The position numbers and the translations under genes are program-made. A DNA stretch of 64,000 nucleotides from Salticus scenicus (taxonomy: Eukaryota; Arthropoda; Arachnida; Araneae; Salticidae). The DNA lies in assembly GCA_963930645.1 (NCBI GenBank), contig OZ005648.1, forward strand, positions 274,088,403-274,152,402, given 5' to 3'. Positions 57,089 through 64,000 of this stretch are shown here, one piece after another. The notes under the pieces are model-generated. The model had not been told where the DNA came from. It did not search any database and worked only from the letters and a program-made list of their open reading frames with translations. The first letter of the stretch is position 1; every line of letters starts with the position of its first letter.

Positions 57089-58937
57089 CTGCTCTCTTTC
57101 GCTATCTTCAGATCGTGCCAGTAACTGTTAAAACCATTTGATTAATCAAGAATAAAATGTTTTTCATCCGAAAATGCAACATTTTACCATTTAATATTGT
57201 CTTTATCCAACTTTAACGAAGACGTTCTTTCCCCCCATTAAATGCTTATTGATTACTACAGGTTTTTTATTCCTTTTAATATATTATTAATTATTTTAAA
57301 CATGCACAAATGTGGACCCCAACCTTTCGTTTAAAATTACGAGCAAATTCAGCAGCAGTCATTAAAAGTAGAACATTAAGAGTAATTATGAGTCTTCGAT
57401 CTCTGTAAAGCAACTATGGTTTTGCATCAGATCTCTCTCCTATCGAACCAGCAGTTCAACGTTTGATCACATTTCCTTCAGCAATTTTAGATCTTCGAAT
57501 TTCATTAGAAATTTGGCGGATTGAAATTATCCTTCCACATAAAAAACACATTTATCATACTTCACTACATGAACGTTCTTTTTTTCGAGGAATTATCAGT
57601 AATGCCCCTCCAAGAAAAATTGAAGGCTTATATATGAATTAATCTTGCCCAGTAGTTAACGAATTCACATGTCAACTGTAATTTATCCGCTTGTAAGTTA
57701 AATAAAATGAAAAAATCTTGATTGTCCCTATAATTATGAACACCTAAAAACGTGGAGAAAAAAAATATTTTGCATTATTTTTAATTAATTTTGTTTCATA
57801 TTAAAAAAAATTATAGCAGTTTTGGTTTTTAGAATACTAGTTATATTAAGTGCACTTAGTATAATCTTGTTCACAATCATTTTTACATTGTTATTTATTT
57901 CAAAATATAAAGTGTCCATATAAATATGAGAAGGAGTGTATTCATAATGACCAAAAATAAAATTTTTTTGGCCATTATACGACCTACTCCTACAGTCATA
58001 GAGATTGCAACAAAAGCTAATAATAGAGCCCGTAATGCCGTAATGATATTGTTCTGAAAGTTGTGAAATTGGTATAATATTTATAAGTTTCAAATTTTAA
58101 AGGTAAATAAAAAAAAATGAAATGCGAAAATTTCCCACAGCTTTGCTAATTTTTATCATTTTCCTTTGAGTATAATCGTAACTAAGTAATATACCGATTC
58201 GTCTCTTTAATTTTTTCTTCATTCAGTCGAAGAAAGTGTTTGCTTCGTAAAAATTTTGACTTCCAACTTTCGATAAATTTACACTTTTGAGAAGTCCAGA
58301 ACACGATTTGATCGTATTTGAAAATATCTGTCTGCATGTGTGACAAAAATTTTTAGGCAGCTGTAACTCAAAAAATAATGCAAGAATTTCATATAAATTT
58401 ATACGTAGTAAGTACGTAGTTGCACTTTGACTTGAATTAGTGCTATTTTACTTTAAAAATACTAGCATATTGTATTGTTATTGAGTATGAACTTAATACG
58501 TGTGTAAAATTTGGTGAAAATCGGTTTGGCTGAAAGGGTTAAAAATGAATCACAAGATTTGACATTGGCAAACAAATGTTTTTTCCGGGAACTTATTCCT
58601 AGTGAGATAGATCCCTGAAAATGACTGCGTATTGTATTGTCATTGATTACCGTCTTAATAATTCTAAAATTTGAGCAAAATCGGTCCGGCAAGTGCATTA
58701 AAAATGAATCACGGGATTTGACATAAGCAGACAGAATTTACCCCTGGAACCTTTCCCTTGTCAGATAAATTCTTAAAACTACTGGCATATCGTATTGTCT
58801 TCAGCTATGGACTCATGCAAAATTTGAAAAAAAATCTGTTTAACAGAAGGAAGGGATTTAAAATGGATGGCAAGATTTGTGATACACTGACAGATTTTTG
58901 CTCTTATTGAGAGGAAAGTCGTCTCGGTGGTTGTGGA
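57089..58937. other. AT-rich stretch with repeat fragments, no gene seen
   Basis: The minus-strand translation near 57300-57360 (TAAEFARNFKRKVGVHIC) faintly recalls a Tc1-like transposase N-terminus, but it is too short and broken to call. 58213-58460 is a family-A-like end beginning with the hairpin TTTTCTTCATTCAGTCGAAG and GTAAAAATTTTGAC. From about 58460, two or three units with AAATTT..TGAAAATCGGTTTGG, AAAAATGAATCACAAGATTT and TATCGTATTGT words repeat at about 165 bp. Confidence 0.5.
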
Positions 58938-59462
58938 TCCGCGTTTGTAATGATCTATAGACGGCGCTTTCTGAACTGCAGTTGTTAGTAAATATAATAG
59001 CCACGTGTATTCATTATTGTTCTTTTTGTTATTCTACTTAATATTCGTACTATAATTTCTCCGTCATTACATCAAGGAAAATTGATTGCTTTTGGAAAAA
59101 AATATTTCAGTGTATTCAAAGTTCGATCGGAAGTAGATTTTTAACTGAAGCTGAACAAATATTAGTTTCAAATCATCTGATTAATTTTTTACTTCCATTA
59201 GACGAAGCAACTGAAATTTTAAATTTGTCATTTGGAAATAAATGGAAGCTTAATTCTGGATTTCTTGATCCTTTGGAGTTACACTGTAGCACACAACAGT
59301 ATGTGTTATCTTTTTTACCGGATTTATTCATTTTTATTCAATAAATATATGTGAAACTAAACATCGGCCAGCAATGGCGGCTTATGAAAGCCGAATTAAA
59401 GCAAGTTTATTGTAATTTCACCTTAGCCCACCAGAGGGCGAGCATTTCATTACAATCGCGGA
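58938..59462. mobile_element. 527-bp TIR element, copy 3
   Basis: The left end is TCCGCGTTTGTAATGATCTA (one change from the right end), the right end TTACAATCGCGGA. The body is diverged from copies 1-2, with an extra A in the A-run near 59095 that shifts the frame open in copies 1 and 2. The ATG of the other copies is AAG here (CATCAAGGAAAATTG). Confidence 0.85.
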
Positions 59463-60004
59463 TTACAGATTGACTGCAAAATTTGAACCAGGAAGATCGA
59501 TAGAACAATATCCCACTGAGCTTCATTATATAAAATTTGAGCTTATTGATCTATACAATCGTTTTGTTTCCGAAATACTTATATTTTAAATTATACCTGT
59601 GGGGATTACCGAAGCAGAGAAGCCATTCCCTCCGTAGAGGATCAACATTGTGATGGCATGTCTTCGGGGTGTGTTCTAGGCCGTCACCTACCCTACAGCA
59701 TAGCACAAGCGTAGTGTGGAAAAAACCACTTACTCACTCGAAATATTTTACGATTAATTTATTAGATTAAGCTTAACAATATTGCTTTGCCTTTTGTTTT
59801 ACAATTGATATATATATAAATAAATAAATATCTGGTTGTGCTATTTTATTTTTTAAATGCAAGTTTAAATTAGGATGACAAGGCGTCCTCGAATTCTGTG
59901 GACAGGACAGTCCTCGGAAACTATCCTTCGTCCCCAAAAAATTAGAACATGACGCATGTTATAAAATTATGAATGATTCAATAATTTATTATATGCACAA
60001 TAAA
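59463..60004. other. Spacer between two TIR-element copies, no gene seen
   Basis: Contains a GC-richer patch at about 59598-59720 (TGTGGGGATTACCGAAGCAG, CCGTCACCTACCCTACAGCA). Its boundaries and class are unknown; it may be a short retroposon fragment. Confidence 0.45.
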
Positions 60005-60530
60005 TCCGCGTTTGTAATGATCGATAGATGGCGCTTTTTTCAGTTTTTGTTGTTAGTAAATATTATAGCCACGTGTATCTATTATTGTTCTTTTTGTTAT
60101 TCTACTTAATATTCGTACTATAATTTCTCCGCCATTACATCATGGAAAATTGATTGCTTTTGGAAAAAAATATTTCAGTTTATTCAAAGTTCGATCGGAA
60201 GTAGATTTTTAACTGAAGTTGAACAAATATTAGTTCCAAATCATCTGATCAATTCTTTACTTCCATTAGCCGAAGCAACTGAAATTTTTAATTTGTCATT
60301 TGGAAATAAATGGAAGCTTAATTCTGGATTTATTGGTCCTTTGGAGTTACACTGGAGCACACAACAGTATGTGTTATCTTTTTTATCGGATTTATTCATT
60401 TTTATTCAATAAATATATGTGAAACTAAACATCGGCAGCAATGGCGGCTGGATGGAAGCCGAATTAAAGCATGTTTATTGTAATTTCACCTTAGCTCACC
60501 AGAGGGCGAGCATTTCATTACAATCGCGGA
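60005..60530. mobile_element. 527-bp TIR element, copy 4
   Basis: The left end TCCGCGTTTGTAATGATCGA and right end CATTACAATCGCGGA. It shares the extra A of copy 3 in the A-run, so the internal reading frame is joined differently from copies 1-2. Copies 3 and 4 share several other changes (GAGTTACACTG, TTATCGGATTT/TTACCGGATTT) and form a subgroup. Confidence 0.85.
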
Positions 60531-60916
60531 TAAGCAGAAAAAGTGCTTTCAGATACATCATGTATAAAAATTACTAAAATTTTGCAATTTAATGTGATTT
60601 GTTTGTCCTCGAAATTCGAAGACATTTGGTCGTCCTAGTTTAAATGGGCATTCATCCTGCATTTTATCGATCGCTAAATTATCACTGAATTGATGTAAAA
60701 TAAATAAATAATCGTAATTTTAACCGTATCTATTGACAATTTTGTCGTCTGCATATTGTTTTTATTTTGTTTGCTTTGAAAATAATAATTGCGTAGTATA
60801 TTGGATAGAGTTTAATTTAATGAATATTTTTACTTAATTAGTTATTAGCATTCTGTTGTTTATTGAAGAGAAAGTTTAAAACAAACTTTTAAAAATTTAA
60901 TTAATATATTTTTTAA
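60531..60916. promoter_or_regulatory. Likely 5' region of the SLC25A38-like gene
   Basis: About 390 bp of AT-rich sequence between the last TIR element and the first candidate exon. No TATA box or initiator can be singled out with confidence in this base composition. I infer promoter content from position only. Confidence 0.25.
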
Positions 60917-60973
60917 TTTTACGGCATCAAAATTACCGAAAATTTGCCCGACGACGTTTTAACTGAAGAAAAT
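60917..60973 (+). other. Candidate 5' exon of the SLC25A38-like gene
   Basis: The frame after a TAA at 60914 reads FYGIKITENLPDDVLTEEN up to a strong donor, GTAAGTATC, at 60974. Joined in phase to the acceptor TCTTCCACAG at 61261 it continues HDSENHFYVRQ into MAGTPAMEIIQS. There is no ATG in this exon and no AG acceptor just before it, so it is more likely the end of a 5' UTR exon than coding. The open phase may be chance. Confidence 0.4.
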
Positions 60974-61297
60974 GTAAGTATCAATTATTTTTAAAATTTA
61001 TTCAAGAAAAACATTTCATCGTATTTTATACAAATGCTTTGTTTTAGTTTATGTAGTTTTGTTAATAAAGAATTAGCGATATAGCATACGATAGCATTTT
61101 TAAAGGAATTCAGAACGTACGTATCTAAAAGGATAGTACGCACCTAAAAGGCAAAAAAATACGTATTTTGCTTCTTAAATCGTTATGTTATCTATGAATA
61201 TTTGACGTCAAAGATAGTGATCTCGGTTATCACTTATCAGAAGCATTTTTATCTTCCACAGCATGATTCTGAAAATCACTTTTATGTCAGACAGCAC

Positions 61298-61333
61298 ATG
61301 GCCGGCACACCCGCGATGGAAATCATACAAAGT
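61298..61333 (+). CDS. SLC25A38: SLC25A38-like carrier, first coding exon
   Basis: The first in-frame ATG after the acceptor at 61261 gives MAGTPAMEIIQS, ending exactly at the donor GTAAGTAA (61334) in phase 0. The next exon starts YPFLKSF. A short, poorly conserved N-terminal exon before the first carrier repeat matches the layout of vertebrate SLC25A38. A second in-frame ATG lies at 61316. Confidence 0.7.
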
Positions 61334-61944
61334 GTAAGTAAATGCCAATCATTAATTTCTGACTATCCATAAGACTTGTTATTAATTCAGAATTCCTATA
61401 AACTAAGCTTAATATTTTTAATTTTATGCATTCGATTATTAATTTTCTTTTTTTAAAAAAGTGTAATTTATTCACACATTTTTAAAACTTTTATTAATTG
61501 AATCGCTAGCATGCTAAATTCTTTTGCATTTCACGAGAAATAATATATGTATATGTGTGTGTGAAAAAATTAATTTTAGTGTATATTATTTAGGCTTCCC
61601 CCCCCTTCCCTTTTTTTTTTTTTTTTTTTTTTTTTGCTGGAATGGATCATACTGAAAAGTTATTTTTAAAATCAATACTTGAATTTTTCTTATTGGTTAT
61701 GAATGTAATTTGAAATTTTAGTCTATAATTTTGGTCTGAATAAATACTTATTAGGGACAAGTTTAATGTAATGATACATAGTTTATTTTATGAATAAAAA
61801 TAAAATTAATTTATATAACTTATTAAAAACTTTTAAGAGTTATGAAGAACATTTAAATGATAGTAGAAACTTTATTATTAATTTGTTTGATTGTATTTTG
61901 TCAAAAAAGCATCTATATCTTATTTAACTTTTTATTCTTTGCAG

Positions 61945-62057
61945 TATCCCTTCTTGAAATCATTTTTGGCCGGATCTCTTAGTGGGACATGTTCAACACT
62001 TCTCTTTCAACCACTAGATCTAATTAAAACAAGAATTCAAAATGCATCTAAAAGTGG
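61945..62057 (+). CDS. SLC25A38: SLC25A38-like mitochondrial glycine carrier, exon with carrier motif
   Basis: Starts after the acceptor TTCTTTGCAG and ends before the donor GTAAGTAA. It encodes YPFLKSFLAGSLSGTCSTLL then FQPLDLIKTRIQNASKSG. PLDLIK is the mitochondrial carrier signature P-x-[DE]-x-x-[KR] at the end of transmembrane helix 1. The AGSLSGTCSTLLFQPLDLIKTR region (cited in part) closely follows the SLC25A38/Hem25 family, which imports glycine across the inner mitochondrial membrane for the first step of haem synthesis. No targeting peptide is expected. It ends with a split codon (GG) completed in the next exon. Confidence 0.92.
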
Positions 62058-63361
62058 GTAAGTAATTTAGTCATTCAGGTGGTGAATATAGGTTTACAAA
62101 TTTGTTTTATTTTGATTAGCTTTGAAACATATTAAATTAAAATTTTGTACATTACTGTTGAATGATAAAATAAATGTAGTACATTACTGTTACTGATTTA
62201 GTAGCGATCATTTAAAACTGTTAAGTGGTTAAGTCTAAAATTATTTTATCAACCCAAATAACTCTAATAATGAGACTTTTTTTAACGTTTAAAATTTTAT
62301 AAGGATTTGATCTTCATATCTAATTCTATTTTGAAATGCTGAGTTTTTTTTAGAATAGTATAATTTAAGAATTTGATAGAGAATAATAGACTCTAAAATT
62401 TTTTAGTTGCAGATAGATTAATCTTAGTTTTAATATTAAGAAAAGTATATTAGTTGATAGTATTTTAATTCAAATAACAAATTAAAAAAAATTCTCACTT
62501 CTTTCTGCAAATCTTAATTTCTTAAAAAACAGAAAAAGAAAAAAAAAAAAAAAATTTTTTTTAACCTCACTACCAATCGTTTTTACTTAAACAATTTTTT
62601 TTTTTCTTTTCTTTGGTGATTAAAAATTAAATTTGATATGAATGGAAAACTAGAAAAAAAAAAAAAAAAGTTTTGATTGTCTAATTAAATGATAAAATTT
62701 ATAGGTACCATATTAATTTTAGATTTTTTATTTTTTTTTTTTAATGTATGCTTAAATATATATATAGTTGTATGATAAGGGTCATAGTAAAGGAAAATAA
62801 AATCAAAGCCATGAAAGGACCTGATAGGTTTCACCCATCTTTTCTAAATAAAGGATCACTATTGTTTTTCTGTAATTTATTTTAAAGAATTTCAGATTAA
62901 AATCCTCACCAAAATAAATATAAAAAGAGTCCTCAAGTGCTTCAAAAATAGTATTTGTTAAATAAGTATAAATTCAGATTTGTGTGATTTAGGTTTCTTT
63001 TCACTTTTAGGAAAAAAATTTCTGGTTGTGAGAAACTTATTGTGCTTGTTGGATTGTATAAAAATTATAGTATAAACTATATTTAATCTAAAAGCATTAT
63101 TTAAATAAGCATTTCATATCTTTTAATTGCATAAATATTTTTTATACTTTAGAAAAATGCTAAAACATTAAAGCAATTATTTTATCTTGTTTATTATATT
63201 TGTACTATTTCTGCACAAAAACTCATGTAACTTTAATTCTATTGTGCAATTTCTTATATATATATATACTTCAATCATAATAGTGAATATATATATATAT
63301 ATATTCTGAATGTATTATTAATTTTACATGTTTAATGATAATTCATTTCTTATAATTGCAG
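62058..63361 (+). other. Intron between SLC25A38-like exons
   Basis: 1.3 kb bounded by GTAAGTAA and a TTGCAG acceptor. AT-rich, with A and T runs near 62537-62566, 62594-62605, 62655-62669 and a TATATA tract at 63255-63304. No nested gene or repeat end was recognised. Confidence 0.8.
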
Positions 63362-63443
63362 ATCAAGGAGTGGGATGATAACCTTATTTGTCCAAGTTCT
63401 TAGAAATGAAAAATTACTAGGGCTATGGAAAGGAACAGTTCCT
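63362..63443 (+). CDS. SLC25A38: SLC25A38-like carrier, next exon
   Basis: After the TTGCAG acceptor the split Gly codon is completed and the frame reads SRSGMITLFVQVLRNEKLLG then LWKGTVP, ending at the donor GTAAGTAA (63444). The LLGLWKGT-x-P segment corresponds to the matrix helix and the GLWKGMSP-like sequence at the end of the first half-repeat in SLC25A38. Junction position and phase agree with the human gene. The remaining two carrier repeats must lie beyond the window; 63444-64000 shows only intron sequence. Confidence 0.92.
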
Positions 63444-64000
63444 GTAAGTAAAATAAATTTAATACTTTTTCAATATGTATTTATTTAATAATGCTTTGTT
63501 TAATTTATTTTTAAAATCTCTAAATTTAATTCTTACTTTTTCATATATTTTTACTTTGTGTGTGTGTGTTTTTTCCTTATTTGTATATATTATTAATACA
63601 AAACAGAAGAACTAATTTAATTCTTCTGTTTTGTTCTATATCTTCTGAATTTTCCTTTTCATTGGTCGATTATTTCTTTCTTAGCACTTCTTTTCTTATT
63701 GGTTTCTTCCTGTTTTTTCCTTCTTTTTAGTTTTCTCGGTCTTCTTTAATGCATGTATTCCGCTTATATAAAACATAAACTTGTTTGGTTTTGCATCATC
63801 TTTCTTTATTATATTGACTAATTCTTACAAGCTAGGTTTTAAAAAAATATTTTTAGTATCATAAAAAGGTAGAAATTTCTCAAACTTCTTTGTACATTAT
63901 TCAGAAGTGAGTGAGAAAGGCATCATTAATTCAGGCCTCAGGTTAGGGCAGTACCAGATCAGCAGAATCCTCCATTAGTCTAACATCCCTTCCAAATAAA

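Noticed and set aside
57300..57640. Second Tc1-like transposase remnant
   Set aside because: Only a short, weak resemblance on the minus strand; not enough to name.

Overview
This is a 64 kb stretch of a very AT-rich, repeat-laden animal nuclear genome. Three things point to an arthropod, most plausibly a chelicerate such as a spider: short GT-AG-spliced exons of a conserved metazoan mitochondrial carrier at the right edge, dense Tc1/mariner, pogo/Tigger and hAT-like elements, and Penelope-like elements with the GIY-YIG endonuclease placed before the reverse transcriptase. The species call is inference; no marker gene fixes it.

The only host gene I can support is at the right end. It is the 5' part of an SLC25A38-type mitochondrial glycine carrier on the plus strand, with coding exons at 61298-61333, 61945-62057 and 63362-63443. 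A possible upstream exon ends at 60973, and the gene runs off the window. Two tRNA-Thr(UGU)-like sequences lie in tandem at 6.9-7.3 kb on the minus strand; the second has lost an invariant T-loop base.

Almost everything else is transposable or tandem repeat DNA. From left to right: Helentron-like tandem monomers (1-3030); degenerate tandem repeats (3.3-4.5 kb); MITEs and the tandem tRNA unit (6.5-7.5 kb); a retroposon copy (7.6-8.3 kb); hairpin-ended interspersed repeats (8.5-23 kb); a degenerate minus-strand Penelope-like element (14.15-17.7 kb) split by another repeat; a pogo-like non-autonomous element (17.8-19.1 kb); a MITE and a retroposon with a 14-bp flanking direct repeat (23.6-25.8 kb); a second Penelope-like fragment (25.9-26.6 kb); a SINE inside a foldback MITE (29.6-30.0 kb); a dead Tc1/mariner transposase (30.9-31.8 kb); a 3.4 kb TIR element (36.9-40.3 kb); a 1.7 kb hAT-like element with an 8-bp duplication (41.4-43.1 kb); a Helentron-like composite (46.6-49.2 kb); a foldback element around a minisatellite (49.5-50.8 kb); and a recent 1.45 kb tandem duplication (52.0-57.1 kb) whose second copy holds a complete Tigger/pogo transposon with an apparently intact transposase.

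Four copies of one ~527-bp TIR element are scattered from 44 to 60.5 kb. I see no CRISPR array, rRNA or operon-like gene cluster, and no clear new multi-gene system. The strongest items for follow-up are the domain-permuted Penelope-like element, the Tigger insertion with its matching empty site in the sister duplicate, and the 527-bp element with a partly shared internal reading frame.
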